A stretch of 64,000 nt of DNA from Brevundimonas aurantiaca (GTDB lineage: Bacteria > Pseudomonadota > Alphaproteobacteria > Caulobacterales > Caulobacteraceae), in NCBI RefSeq assembly GCF_014199955.1, contig NZ_JACHOQ010000003.1, forward strand, positions 124,001-188,000, given 5' to 3'. Shown here piece after piece: positions 36,477-45,230 of this stretch. Made by a program: the position numbers and the translations under genes. How positions within the stretch are numbered: the first letter of the stretch is position 1; each line of letters opens with the position of its first letter. The notes under the pieces were generated by a model. The model was not told the origin of the DNA, did not search any database, and was given only the letters and a program-made list of their open reading frames with translations.

Positions 36477-37415
36477 ATGATCGAACTGGTGATCGACGCG
36501 CGCCGTAAGGACCTGGGCGGGTTCGAGGTCGGCCGCGTCCTGCCCTTCCATTCGCGCCGGATGGTCGGGCCCTTCATCTTCCTGGATCAGATGGGCCCGG
36601 CCGAGTTTGCGCCGGGCGCCGCCGCCATTGATGTGCGGCCGCACCCCCACATCGGCCTGTCGACCCTCACCTATCTGTTCGAGGGCGAGATCCTGCACCA
36701 CGACAATCTCGGCTATAACCAGCCCATCCGCCCCGGCGAGGTGAACTGGATGACGGCCGGCAAGGGCATCGTCCATTCCGAGCGCACCGACCCACTGAAG
36801 AAGAGCCGCGGCGGGCCGATGCACGGCATGCAGGCCTGGGTCGCCCTGCCCGACGAGGCCGAGGAAATCGACCCCTCCTTTCATCATCTGGGCGAGGACG
36901 CCCAGCCTTCCTATGAGAACGGCGGCCTGTTCGCGCGTCTGGTGGCCGGAGAAGCCTATGGCGCCAAGGCGAGCGCGCCGGTGTCCTCGCCCCTCTTCTA
37001 TGTGCACTGGGAGCTTCAGCCCGGCGTCCGCACCGCTCCGCCTCCGGGCAAGGGCGGCGGCGGCATGAGCGAGCGGGCCCTGTTCGTGGCCAAGGGGGCG
37101 ATCGAAGTGGGCGACCGCACCTTCCATGAAGGCCAGATGATCGTGCTGGAGCCGACGGCCGAGCCGACGGTCAAGGCCCTAGTGCAATCGACCGTCATGG
37201 TCCTTGGCGGCGAGCCGGTGGGCGAACGGCTGATCTGGTGGAACTTCGTCGCCTCCAGCCAGGCCCGCATCGACCAGGCCAAGGCCGACTGGAAGGCCGG
37301 TCGGATGAAACTCCCGAGCGAGGACGATCTGGAGTTCATCCCCCTTCCGGAGGAGCCGGTCCAAGCCCAGGCCGCCCCGGCCCCGGTCGAACCCAAGCCG
37401 ACAGATCCGGTCTGA
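36477..37415 (+). CDS. Pirin-family protein
   Basis: This 312-residue bicupin has the pirin metal site: RPHPHIGLSTLTYLFEGEIL (two His), the HHDNLG stretch and TAGKGIVHSER (His and Glu). Bacterial pirins are Fe-binding and some have quercetinase activity; the function here is open. The C-terminus has a proline/alanine-rich tail. The ATG at 36477 is preferred because the AGGGG at 36463-36467 is nine bases away; an ATG at 36468 would abut it. Confidence 0.9.
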   Translation: MIELVIDARRKDLGGFEVGRVLPFHSRRMVGPFIFLDQMGPAEFAPGAAAIDVRPHPHIGLSTLTYLFEGEILHHDNLGYNQPIRPGEVNWMTAGKGIVHSERTDPLKKSRGGPMHGMQAWVALPDEAEEIDPSFHHLGEDAQPSYENGGLFARLVAGEAYGAKASAPVSSPLFYVHWELQPGVRTAPPPGKGGGGMSERALFVAKGAIEVGDRTFHEGQMIVLEPTAEPTVKALVQSTVMVLGGEPVGERLIWWNFVASSQARIDQAKADWKAGRMKLPSEDDLEFIPLPEEPVQAQAAPAPVEPKPTDPV

Positions 37416-37430
37416 GGGCGCACCCGCATT

Positions 37431-37459
37431 CTCTCTCCCCGTTCCGGGGGGGGGGAGAA
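37431..37459. repeat. GC-rich inverted repeat after the pirin gene
   Basis: TCTCTCCCC and GGGGGGGGGGAGA pair around GTTCC; TTCTCCCCC follows 15 bases later. It looks like a truncated relative of the C/G-run palindromes at 9705-9826 and in the E2 gene, and could slow or end transcription of the pirin gene. Confidence 0.45.
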
Positions 37460-37518
37460 ACGGATGACTTGTTCTCCCCCATTTGCCCCCGCCCCTGCAA
37501 CCGGCTAACGCCTCGCGC

Positions 37519-38484
37519 ATGAACTTCGCATTCGACGCCCAGGTCACCGCCGCCCTGTTCGACAACACCGGCGCCGTCTTCGCCCTCGGCGACGGCTCGG
37601 TCCGGTTCGCCGACGGCGCGACGGTCCAGGCGCATGACGGCGCCGTCCTGTGCGCCGCGGTTCATCCGTCCGGCGAAGGGGTGGTGACCGGCGGCGACGA
37701 CGGTCGGCTGGTCTGGAGCCGCCCCGGCGTCGAGCCTGCGGTCTTGGCCGAGGCGAAGAACCAGTGGATCGACGCCGTGGACGCCTCGCCAGCGTCGGGC
37801 CTGATCGCCTTTTCCTGGGGGCGCACCCTGTCGGTGATCGATCCGTCCGAACCGGGTTTCCGGCGCGACTTCCAGCATGAACGCACCGTCTCCGGCGTGG
37901 CCTTCGAACCCAAGGGACGGCGCATCGCCGCCTCGACCTACGGCGGCGCGGCCCTCTGGTACGCCCGGATCGAGAAGCAGCAGCCGACCAGGCTGAGCTG
38001 GGCCGGGTCGCACACCGGCGTGGCCTTCTCGCCCGACGGCGCCTTCGTCGTCACCACCATGCAGGATAATCAGCTTCACGGCTGGCGGCTGAAGGACGCC
38101 AAGAATCTGCGGATGGGCGGCTATCCATCCAAGGTCCGCTCCCTGGCCTTCCTGGCGAACGGCCAGCTGCTGGCCACCTCGGGCGCCCAGGGCGCCGTGC
38201 TTTGGCCCTTCATCGGCTCCAACGGCCCGATGGGCCGCGAGGCGACCGAGATCGGCTATGACGAGGCCAGCCGGATCAATCTGGTCTCGGCCCGCGTGAA
38301 CCACGGCCTGCTGGCCGCCGGCCTGAACGACGGCCGGGTCTGGGTCGCCCATCCGGCCGCCCAGGGCCTGAACTTCGTCAAGGCCAACAAGGGCCCGGTC
38401 ATCGTCGCCCTCTGCCTCAGCCCGGCGGCTGATGCGGTCGCCTGGGCCGACGAGGACGGGGCCGCCGGGGTGGCGATCCTCTGA
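37519..38484 (+). CDS. WD40-repeat protein of unknown function
   Basis: This 321-residue protein has repeated WD-like blades: AHDGAVLCAAVHPSGEGVVT then GGDDGRLVW; GVAFEPKGRRIAASTYGGAA; GVAFSPDGAFVVTTMQDNQL; RSLAFLANGQLLATSGAQGA. It has no signal peptide, so it is probably a cytoplasmic scaffold. The stop overlaps the mtgA ATG (TGATG), so the two are coupled. No ribosome binding site is obvious before ATG 37519. Confidence 0.8.
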   Translation: MNFAFDAQVTAALFDNTGAVFALGDGSVRFADGATVQAHDGAVLCAAVHPSGEGVVTGGDDGRLVWSRPGVEPAVLAEAKNQWIDAVDASPASGLIAFSWGRTLSVIDPSEPGFRRDFQHERTVSGVAFEPKGRRIAASTYGGAALWYARIEKQQPTRLSWAGSHTGVAFSPDGAFVVTTMQDNQLHGWRLKDAKNLRMGGYPSKVRSLAFLANGQLLATSGAQGAVLWPFIGSNGPMGREATEIGYDEASRINLVSARVNHGLLAAGLNDGRVWVAHPAAQGLNFVKANKGPVIVALCLSPAADAVAWADEDGAAGVAIL

Positions 38485-39194
38485 TGGCGAGGTGGCCTCG
38501 TCCATCCTGGCTCCGGGCGGTCGTCATCGCCGCCGCCATCCTGACCACCGTGCCGGTCGGCGGCGTCCTCTGGGTCGCCCTCTTCCCGCCCCTGCCCACC
38601 ATCCTGATGCTGCGCCAAGCCGTGCGCGGCGAGGGGCTGGACTACCAGTGGCGCGGGCTGAAGCAGATTTCGCCCCATCTGGTCGACGCCGCCATCGCCG
38701 CCGAGGACGCCCGCTTCTGCAGCCACCACGGCTTCGACATGGAGGCCATCCAGAAGGCCCTGGACCACAACGCCGAGGGCGGGCGCATCCGGGGCGGCTC
38801 CACCATCAGCCAGCAGACGGCCAAGAACGTCTTCCTGTGGCCCGGCCGCGACTGGGTCCGCAAAGGCTTTGAGGCCGGATACACCGTCCTGATCGAGACC
38901 GTCTGGTCCAAGCGGCGGATCATGGAGGTCTATCTGAACGTCGTCGAATGGGCGCCGGGCGTCTACGGCGCCCAGGCGGCGGCCCAGCACTGGTTCGGCA
39001 AGGACGCCGCAGACCTGAGCCGGCGCGAGGCGGCTCGCCTGGCCGCCATCCTGCCGGCGCCGCGCCGCTATCAGGCCGCGGCCCCCGGCCCCTACGTCCG
39101 TCGCCGCGCCGGCCGCATCCAGGCCGCCATGGGAACGGTGCGTAATGACGGCCTGGATAACTGCGTCCGGCTCAAGCAGGCCGAAGGTCGGTAG
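38484..39194 (+). CDS. mtgA: Monofunctional peptidoglycan glycosyltransferase
   Basis: This 236-residue GT51 enzyme polymerises glycan strands from lipid II. It has an N-terminal membrane anchor (AVVIAAAILTTVPVGGVLWV), AAIAAEDARFCSHHGFDMEA with the catalytic Glu (about 70), RGGSTISQQTAKNVFLWPG and KRRIMEVYLNVVEWAPGVYG. The last residues (RLKQAEGR) and the stop are encoded by the first of two short repeat units at 39169-39232, so the natural end of the gene has been replaced or extended. Translation is coupled to the WD40 gene. Confidence 0.95.
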   Translation: MARWPRPSWLRAVVIAAAILTTVPVGGVLWVALFPPLPTILMLRQAVRGEGLDYQWRGLKQISPHLVDAAIAAEDARFCSHHGFDMEAIQKALDHNAEGGRIRGGSTISQQTAKNVFLWPGRDWVRKGFEAGYTVLIETVWSKRRIMEVYLNVVEWAPGVYGAQAAAQHWFGKDAADLSRREAARLAAILPAPRRYQAAAPGPYVRRRAGRIQAAMGTVRNDGLDNCVRLKQAEGR

Positions 39195-39232
39195 CCCGGC
39201 GACGGCTCAAGTAGGCCGAAGGCCGATAGCCC
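39169..39232. repeat. Two 29-base hairpin repeats at the end of mtgA
   Basis: Units at 39169-39197 and 39204-39232 differ at three positions; each starts GGCTCAAG[C/T]AGGCCGAAGG and ends TAGCCC, with GGC...GCC and GGCC-GAA-GGCC-type stems. The first unit contains the mtgA stop codon. They share the GCTCAAG-AG opening and TAG ending with the pair at 20071-20154. Confidence 0.75.
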
Positions 39233-39313
39233 AGAACGATTCCGGCTCAACCGCCCCGCTTGACGCGGCGCCGCCCCTGACCTCTCCTGCGCCCGCTGTT
39301 CAGGAGATCCATC

Positions 39314-41218
39314 ATGAAGCGTCAGATGACGACCGCCGCTGCGGTCTGCGCCCTCGCCTTCGCCGCCGGCTGCGCCGCCTCCCCGACCCCGGACAAGGCT
39401 CTGCCGCTTCAGGCCGACGCCGGCGCCCAGACCTTCACCCCCGCCCCCGTCACGGCCACGGGCCTGAGGGCCGACTATCCCACGACCGCCGAAGGCGCGA
39501 CCCAGTTCGTCGCCGACGCCGAGGCCAAGATGCTGACCTTCGGCGAATACGCCGCCCGGGTGCAGTGGGCCCGCGCCACCAACATCACCTTCGACACCAT
39601 GTGGCTGGAATCCAAGGTCAACGCCGAGGCGACCGAGCTCCAGGTCCAGTTCGCCAACCAGGCGGCCAAGTTCAACGACGTCGCAGTCGATCCGGTGGTC
39701 CGCCGCAAGCTGAACCTGCTGCGGCTCGGCATCGTCCTGCCCGCCCCGAACCGCCCCGGCGCCGCCGAGGAGCTGTCGCAGATCGCCACCCGTCTGGATT
39801 CGACCTATTCGACCGGCAAGTTCGACTTCAAGGGACGGCAGATTACCCTGGACGAGGCCTCGCTGATCCTGGCCGACAGCCGCGACCCGAACGAAACCAA
39901 GGCCCTTTACGAAGGCTGGCGCACCATCTCGCCGGTGATGAAGAACGACTACGCCCGCATGGTCGAGATCGCCAATGAGGGGGCGCGCGAACTGGGCTTT
40001 TCCGACACCGGCGCCCTGTGGCGGTCCGGTTACGACATGCCGGCCGACGACTTCGCTGAGGAGACCGATCGGCTCTGGGCCCAGGTCAAACCCTTCTACG
40101 AGAATCTGCACTGCTATGTCCGCGCCCGGCTGAACGCCAAATACGGCGACGCCGTCCAACCCGACCACGGCCCGATCCGCGCGGATCTGCTGGGCAATAT
40201 GTGGTCCCAGCAGTGGGGCAACATCTATGACGTGGTCGCCCCGACCAGCGGCGGCGCCTCCAGTTACGACCTGACCGAACTGCTGAAGGCCGCCGACTAC
40301 GACCCCGTGAAGATGGTCAGGACGGGGGAGGGCTTCTATGTCTCCCTGGGTCTCGATCCCCTGCCCCAGACCTTCTGGGAACGCAGCCAGATCGTGCGCC
40401 CCCGCGACCGCGAGGTCGTCTGCCACGCCTCGGCCTGGGATCTCGACAACACCGAAGACATCCGCATCAAGATGTGCACCAACGTCAACGGCGACGACTT
40501 CTACACCGTCCACCACGAACTGGGGCACAACTACTACCAGCGGGCCTACAAGAACCAGCCGATGCTGTTCCGCAACGGGGCGAACGACGGCTTCCATGAG
40601 GCGATCGGCGACTTCGTCGGCCTGTCGGCCCTGACCCCCACCTATCTCAACCAGATCGGTCTGTTGAAGACGACGCCGGGCGCGGAAGAGGACATTCCCT
40701 TCCTGCTGAAGATGGCGCTCGACAAGATCGCCTTCCTGCCCTTCGGCCTGATGGTGGATCGCTGGCGCTGGGGCGTCTTCTCCGGCGAGACCTCGCCGGA
40801 CCAGTACAACGCGGCCTGGACCGCAGACATGCTGAAATATCAGGGCCTGGTCCCGCCGGGGCCGCGTCCGGCCAACGCCTTCGACCCCGGCGCCAAATAT
40901 CACGTACCGGGCAACACCCCCTACACCCGCTACTTCCTGGCCCACATCTATCAGTTCCAGTTCCAGCGCGCCGCTTGCCGCCAGGCCGGCTGGACCGGCC
41001 CCCTGCACCGTTGCTCGGTCTATGGGAACAAGGCGGTGGGCGCCCGTTTCAACGCCATGCTGGAAATGGGCCAGTCCAAGCCCTGGCCCGAGGCCCTTCA
41101 GGCCTTCACCGGAGAGAGCGCAAACGACGCCTCGGCGGTCGCCGACTATTTCGCCCCTTTGAATCAATGGCTGACGGTCCAAAACCGCGGCCATGACTGC
41201 GGCTGGTCGCAGGCCTGA
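39314..41218 (+). CDS. M2-family peptidyl-dipeptidase (ACE-like), lipoprotein
   Basis: This 634-residue zinc metallopeptidase is the bacterial counterpart of angiotensin-converting enzyme, removing C-terminal dipeptides. It has a lipoprotein signal (AFAAGC), the zinc motif in VHHELGHNYYQ (about 395-405) with the third ligand Glu in NDGFHEAIGDFVGL, and the C-terminal YFLAHIYQFQFQRAAC. GGAGA six bases before ATG 39314 is a good ribosome binding site. It is expected to work in the periplasm on peptide scavenging, in keeping with the prolyl oligopeptidases further along. Confidence 0.93.
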   Translation: MKRQMTTAAAVCALAFAAGCAASPTPDKALPLQADAGAQTFTPAPVTATGLRADYPTTAEGATQFVADAEAKMLTFGEYAARVQWARATNITFDTMWLESKVNAEATELQVQFANQAAKFNDVAVDPVVRRKLNLLRLGIVLPAPNRPGAAEELSQIATRLDSTYSTGKFDFKGRQITLDEASLILADSRDPNETKALYEGWRTISPVMKNDYARMVEIANEGARELGFSDTGALWRSGYDMPADDFAEETDRLWAQVKPFYENLHCYVRARLNAKYGDAVQPDHGPIRADLLGNMWSQQWGNIYDVVAPTSGGASSYDLTELLKAADYDPVKMVRTGEGFYVSLGLDPLPQTFWERSQIVRPRDREVVCHASAWDLDNTEDIRIKMCTNVNGDDFYTVHHELGHNYYQRAYKNQPMLFRNGANDGFHEAIGDFVGLSALTPTYLNQIGLLKTTPGAEEDIPFLLKMALDKIAFLPFGLMVDRWRWGVFSGETSPDQYNAAWTADMLKYQGLVPPGPRPANAFDPGAKYHVPGNTPYTRYFLAHIYQFQFQRAACRQAGWTGPLHRCSVYGNKAVGARFNAMLEMGQSKPWPEALQAFTGESANDASAVADYFAPLNQWLTVQNRGHDCGWSQA

Positions 41219-41270
41219 AGACGGTCCTTAGGCCGGGTCTGTTAACCGCGATCCGTCAGCCTTCCTTTAA

Positions 41271-41299
41271 CCGCATGAGGCCATTGTGGCCTCATGCGG
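41271..41299. promoter_or_regulatory. Perfect 13-bp inverted repeat before the TadG-like gene
   Basis: CCGCATGAGGCCA (41271-41283), TTG, TGGCCTCATGCGG (41287-41299) is a perfect inverted repeat with a 3-base centre. It lies 52 bases after the peptidase stop and 30 bases before the preferred TTG start of the next gene. TTAACCGC occurs twice just upstream (41242 and 41267). It could be an operator, an RNA hairpin or a terminator, though there is no T-run. Confidence 0.65.
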
Positions 41300-41329
41300 G
41301 CGGCGCGCGCCTGTAAGGAAGCGACGACA

Positions 41330-43270
41330 TTGGCGCCACAACCGATCCATAAGGTCCTCAGCGGCCTTCGGGCCCTGGCCTTCCTGCTGGGCGGCGACCG
41401 GCGCGGCAATGTGGCGATCATCTTCGCTCTCAGCCTGCCCGTCATCGTCATGCTGGCCCTGGGCGGCGTCGACATTCACCGCATAACCACGGCCAAGGCC
41501 CAGTTTCAGGACGCCCTGGACGCCGCCGCCCTGGCCGCCGCGCGGTCTCCCTATACGACGCCGGAAGAGCTGAAGAGCATCACCCTGGTCAATCTTCGCG
41601 CCAATCTGAAGGGGATTGAGCTCGAGCCGGTTCAGGACGGCGACGTTCAGGTCGCCATGAACGACAAGAGCGTCGTCATCGCCACCGCTCAGGGGCGGGT
41701 AAAGACCCTGGTCGCCAACATCGTGCTTCCGCCCTACGGCCAACTGCTGGACGACACCCTGCCCGTCTCGGTGCGATCCGAGGTCAACCGCTCCTCGCGC
41801 GATGTGGAGGTGGCCCTGGTCCTGGACATTACCGGCTCGATGAACGACTGCGCCGCCAGTTGCTCAAGCGGCCGCAAGATCGACAATCTGAAGTCGGCGG
41901 CCAAGGAGCTGATCGACATCGTCGTCCAAGACAACCAGTCGCCCTTCTATTCCAAGGTGGCCCTGGCTCCCTATTCCATGGGCGTCAATGTAGGCGACAC
42001 CTATGCTGATAGGGCGCGCGGAGCGCTCGGCTCCAGCACCCAGTCCATCACCGCAGCGACCTGGCTGACGGGCTCGGTCAAGACGATCACCGGCATCACC
42101 CGCGCCTATACGGCCGTGGTCACCGCCTCTAACCACGGCTTCAAGAACGGCGACATCGTGACGATCTGGAGCGCGGAAACGATGGCACCCCTTAACGGCG
42201 TCGCCCTTACGGTGGGCAACGCCACGACCAACACCTTCAGCCTCCTCGGCAAGGACAGCCGCTACTATTCCGCCTTCTCAGGCCGGGCCTATGTCGCCAA
42301 ATGCGCCCGGGCGGACTGCAACATCGTCATTACCATGGCCCGCCACGGCCTGTCGCCCGATGGGGACGCCGCTGTCCTGAGCGGCATGGGCGGCCTCAGC
42401 CAGTTGAATGACATCGGTTTCCGCGTCGCCGGCGTCAGCGCGACCACGGCGACCTTGGCGCTCGACGCCTCTCAAGCCCAATTGGCGAACGCCCCCATGG
42501 GCGGAGCCGCCTATACGTCGGGCGGCCAGCTGGTCTGCGGCGTGGACGGCTGTTCGAACCGAGATTTCGTCAATGCGGCAGGAACCTGGACGCGCTTTCC
42601 CGGAACGACCTGCGTGTCGGAAAGAGCCGGGGCGCAGGCCTATACGGATGCGGCCCCGTCCACCTCGTCCTGGGTTGGACGAAGCTACGCCGGAACCGGC
42701 AACGCCTGCCCGGCCTCCCGAATCGTCCCCCTGACCAACGTCAAGAAGACCCTGACCGACGCCATCAACGGAATGTCGGCGGTCGGATCGACGGCGGGCC
42801 ATATCGGTTTGGCTTGGGGCTGGTATCTGGTTTCGCCGACCTTCGGCCTGTGGTCAGGCGCAGGCGCGCCCGCCGCCTATGACTCCACCAAGACCTTGAA
42901 GGCCGTCGTGCTGATGACCGACGGGGAGTTCAACACCCCCTATTTCCGGGGCGTGATCGCCGGAGACGCAGGGGTCGGCAGCGGCGGGGCGGACACCCAT
43001 ATCAACCAGCCCGCCACCAACGGCTCTTCCTTCGACCAAGCCTATCGGCTCTGTCAAAACATGAAGGCCGTCGGCGTCATCGTCTATACGGTCGGCTTCG
43101 ATATCGGCGCGGCACAGAATATGACCGGTCCGATCGATTCCGCCGGCGAGCTGATGGCGCGGTGCGCCACCAACCCCGACCGGGCTTTCCAGGCGTCCAG
43201 CTCCACCGACCTTTCCGACGCCTTCCGAGACATCGGACGGGACATCACCCGACTGCGCATCTCCCGCTAG
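41330..43270 (+). CDS. TadG-like protein with von Willebrand factor A domain
   Basis: This 646-residue protein has an N-terminal TadE/TadG-type membrane segment (GNVAIIFALSLPVIVMLALG), a region typical of pseudopilin-like TadG (AKAQFQDALDAAALAAARSP) and a VWA domain with MIDAS elements (ALVLDITGSMND, about residue 175; VVLMTDGEFNT, about 537). A long insertion with four cysteine-containing strands splits the domain. TadG-like proteins help anchor Flp pili or act in the envelope; no other tad genes are nearby. I prefer TTG at 41330, eight bases after AAGGAAG, over ATG at 41294, which lies inside the palindrome. Confidence 0.8.
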   Translation: MAPQPIHKVLSGLRALAFLLGGDRRGNVAIIFALSLPVIVMLALGGVDIHRITTAKAQFQDALDAAALAAARSPYTTPEELKSITLVNLRANLKGIELEPVQDGDVQVAMNDKSVVIATAQGRVKTLVANIVLPPYGQLLDDTLPVSVRSEVNRSSRDVEVALVLDITGSMNDCAASCSSGRKIDNLKSAAKELIDIVVQDNQSPFYSKVALAPYSMGVNVGDTYADRARGALGSSTQSITAATWLTGSVKTITGITRAYTAVVTASNHGFKNGDIVTIWSAETMAPLNGVALTVGNATTNTFSLLGKDSRYYSAFSGRAYVAKCARADCNIVITMARHGLSPDGDAAVLSGMGGLSQLNDIGFRVAGVSATTATLALDASQAQLANAPMGGAAYTSGGQLVCGVDGCSNRDFVNAAGTWTRFPGTTCVSERAGAQAYTDAAPSTSSWVGRSYAGTGNACPASRIVPLTNVKKTLTDAINGMSAVGSTAGHIGLAWGWYLVSPTFGLWSGAGAPAAYDSTKTLKAVVLMTDGEFNTPYFRGVIAGDAGVGSGGADTHINQPATNGSSFDQAYRLCQNMKAVGVIVYTVGFDIGAAQNMTGPIDSAGELMARCATNPDRAFQASSSTDLSDAFRDIGRDITRLRISR

Positions 43271-43282
43271 GGACGACTCGCC

Positions 43283-44245
43283 TCAGAGCAGGCGGATTTC
43301 GCGCAGACGTTCGGTCAGATAGTCCTCTGCCAGAATGGTCTTGCCGGCATAGCGATCGGGATTGTCCGGCGTGATCGTGCTCGGCAGCGTCTCAATCGGG
43401 AAGTCCGGGTTGAAATGCAGGAAGAAGGGCGTCGAATAGCGGGCGAAGCCTCGACGTTCGGGCGCGGGATTGACCACCCGGTGCGTCGTCGACGGCAAAA
43501 CGTGGTTCGTCAGACGCTGCAGCATGTCGCCGATATTGATCACTAGGGCGCCGGGCGGCGGCGCGATGTCCAGCCAGCTTCCGTCCTTCTCCTTCAGCTG
43601 AAGTCCGGCCTCCTCGGCCCCCAGCAGCAGGGTGATGACGTTGATGTCCTCGTGGGCGCCGGCCCGAACCCCCGGCGCATCGGCGGGAACCGGCGGATAG
43701 TGCAACATGCGAAGCACGCTGTTGCCCATCTCGACCTTGTCGTCGAAATAGTCGTCGCTCAGTTTCAGGAAACGCGCGATGGCCCGGAGAATCCGCCGCC
43801 CCAGCGCGTCAAGATCCTCGTACATGCCGTAAAGGTGGTCCCGGAAACCGGGCACTTCCACGGGCCAGAGGTTGTCGCGCATGAAGCGGCGGTACGGATG
43901 GTCCTGCGGCAGTTCGCGACCAACGTGCCAGAATTCCTTCAGATCCACGGCGGTCGCCCCCTTGGCCGCCTCGACCCCGAACGGGGTCAGGCCCCGCGCC
44001 CCGCCGGTTCCCGGCTGGTGGTACTGGCGTTTGGTGGCTTCCGGCAGGGCGAAGAAGGTCTTGGCGGCGTCGATCGCGGCGGCGATACGCGCCTCGTCCA
44101 GACCATGGTCGGCCACAACCCCAAAGCCGAACCGGGTGAAGGAGGCGCCCAGCTCATCGCTGAACGCCTGAAAATCCTTGTCATACAAGGTCATGGAAAC
44201 AGGGGTGATGGTTGAGGCGGCGGTTGGGGCCGAGATCGCGCTCAC
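43283..44245 (-). CDS. 2-oxoglutarate/Fe(II)-dependent oxygenase (isopenicillin N synthase-like)
   Basis: This 320-residue non-haem iron oxygenase has the DIOX_N region (VVADHGLDEARIAAAIDAAK, LPEATKRQYHQPGTGGARGL) and the double-stranded beta-helix with the iron triad HxD in AHEDINVITLLLG (His and Asp about 206-208) and His in PSTTHRVVNP, followed by RYSTPFFLHFNPD for 2-oxoglutarate. The substrate is unknown. GTG at 44245 has AAGGAC seven bases upstream. It is convergent with the TadG-like gene and divergent from the OmpA lipoprotein gene. Confidence 0.9.
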   Translation of the reverse strand: MSAISAPTAASTITPVSMTLYDKDFQAFSDELGASFTRFGFGVVADHGLDEARIAAAIDAAKTFFALPEATKRQYHQPGTGGARGLTPFGVEAAKGATAVDLKEFWHVGRELPQDHPYRRFMRDNLWPVEVPGFRDHLYGMYEDLDALGRRILRAIARFLKLSDDYFDDKVEMGNSVLRMLHYPPVPADAPGVRAGAHEDINVITLLLGAEEAGLQLKEKDGSWLDIAPPPGALVINIGDMLQRLTNHVLPSTTHRVVNPAPERRGFARYSTPFFLHFNPDFPIETLPSTITPDNPDRYAGKTILAEDYLTERLREIRLL

Positions 44246-44363
44246 GGGCGTCGTCCTTGTTCAGACAATGTGCGGCGGTTCCTTACCCCCATTCCGCGCC
44301 CCTGTCAGGTTCAAGCCGTCGGTCCCTCAAGAACCGCTCGCCCGTTCACCTAAGGTACAGCTT

Positions 44364-44389
44364 GGAACCTAGACAGTAGGGGGGGCGTT
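44364..44389 (+). promoter_or_regulatory. EcfG/SigT-type stress promoter upstream of the OmpA lipoprotein
   Basis: GGAAC at 44364-44368 and CGTT at 44386-44389 are separated by 17 bases, matching the alphaproteobacterial general-stress sigma consensus GGAAC-N16/17-CGTT. Transcription would begin near 44396, about 30 bases before the ATG at 44425. Confidence 0.65.
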
Positions 44390-44424
44390 TCTCGCGCCAG
44401 ACTGCCAATCGGAAGGACCAATCC

Positions 44425-45099
44425 ATGCGCGCCAAGATTTTCGTCGCCGGTGTCTCCATCGCCGCCCTACTGGGCGCGGCGGCCTGCACCACGACCGACC
44501 CCTATCGCTCGACCCCCGTCCGCAACAACACCGGAACCGGCGCCATCGCCGGCGCCCTGGGCGGAGCCCTGCTCGGCTATCTGACCAACACATCCAACGG
44601 CGAACAGGGTCGTAAGAACGCCCTGATCGGCGCGGGCGTCGGCGCGCTGGGCGGTGCTGCGGTCGGTCAGTATATGGACCGCCAGCAACGCGCCATGGAG
44701 GCTCAGCTCTCCGGCACCGGCGTCGGCGTGGCGCGCCAGGGCGACAATCTGGTGCTCCGCATGCCGTCCGACGTCACCTTCGCCACCAACCAGTATTCGA
44801 TCGACCCGCGCTTCCTGCCCGTGCTCGATGACGTCGCCCGGGTGCTGCAGGAATATGATCGCTCCACCATCGACGTGATCGGTCATACGGATTCCTCGGG
44901 TGGCGATGCGATCAACCAGCCCCTGTCGGAGCGCCGCGCCAGCAGCGTGGCGGCGGAACTCGTGCGTCGCGGCGTCCTGGCCGAGCGCCTTTATGTCGCC
45001 GGCGCCAGCTCTCGGAACCCCGTGGCGTCCAATGCGACTCCCGAAGGCAAGGCCCAGAACCGCCGCGTCGAGATTCTGATCCGGCCTTTTACCGGCTGA
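44425..45099 (+). CDS. OmpA-family lipoprotein with glycine-zipper domain (YiaD-like)
   Basis: This 224-residue protein has a lipobox (LLGAAAC), a glycine-zipper segment (AIAGALGGALLGYLTN, GAGVGALGGAAVGQYMD) and a C-terminal OmpA domain that binds peptidoglycan (IDVIGHTDSSGGDAINQPLS, SERRASSVAAELVRRGV, NRRVEILIRPF). It likely tethers the outer membrane to the cell wall. A good ribosome binding site (GGAAGGA) precedes ATG 44425. The promoter suggests induction under general stress. Confidence 0.92.
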   Translation: MRAKIFVAGVSIAALLGAAACTTTDPYRSTPVRNNTGTGAIAGALGGALLGYLTNTSNGEQGRKNALIGAGVGALGGAAVGQYMDRQQRAMEAQLSGTGVGVARQGDNLVLRMPSDVTFATNQYSIDPRFLPVLDDVARVLQEYDRSTIDVIGHTDSSGGDAINQPLSERRASSVAAELVRRGVLAERLYVAGASSRNPVASNATPEGKAQNRRVEILIRPFTG

Positions 45100-45125
45100 G
45101 GCTTTCAGAACAATCCGCAATCCGG

Positions 45126-45153
45126 AAGGCGGCGTCTCGCGACGCCGCCTTTT
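45126..45153 (+). terminator. Rho-independent terminator after the OmpA lipoprotein
   Basis: AAGGCGGCGTC (45126-45136) and GACGCCGCCTT (45141-45151) pair perfectly around TCGC, followed by TTG. It lies 26 bases after the stop. Confidence 0.8.
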
Positions 45154-45230
45154 GTCCGCCCGACACCGTTCCGTGACTTGCATCCCCGCGCGCGTCGTGA
45201 TCCTCCCAGAAGGACGTCGGGGGAGGAACC

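Noticed and set aside
39092..41194. A 700-codon minus-strand frame opposite the M2 peptidase
   Set aside because: It is a complement shadow of a well-conserved gene with no recognisable motif.
41242..41274. CtrA-binding site before the TadG-like gene
   Set aside because: TTAA occurs twice but 21 bases apart, not with the seven-base spacing of the full CtrA site.
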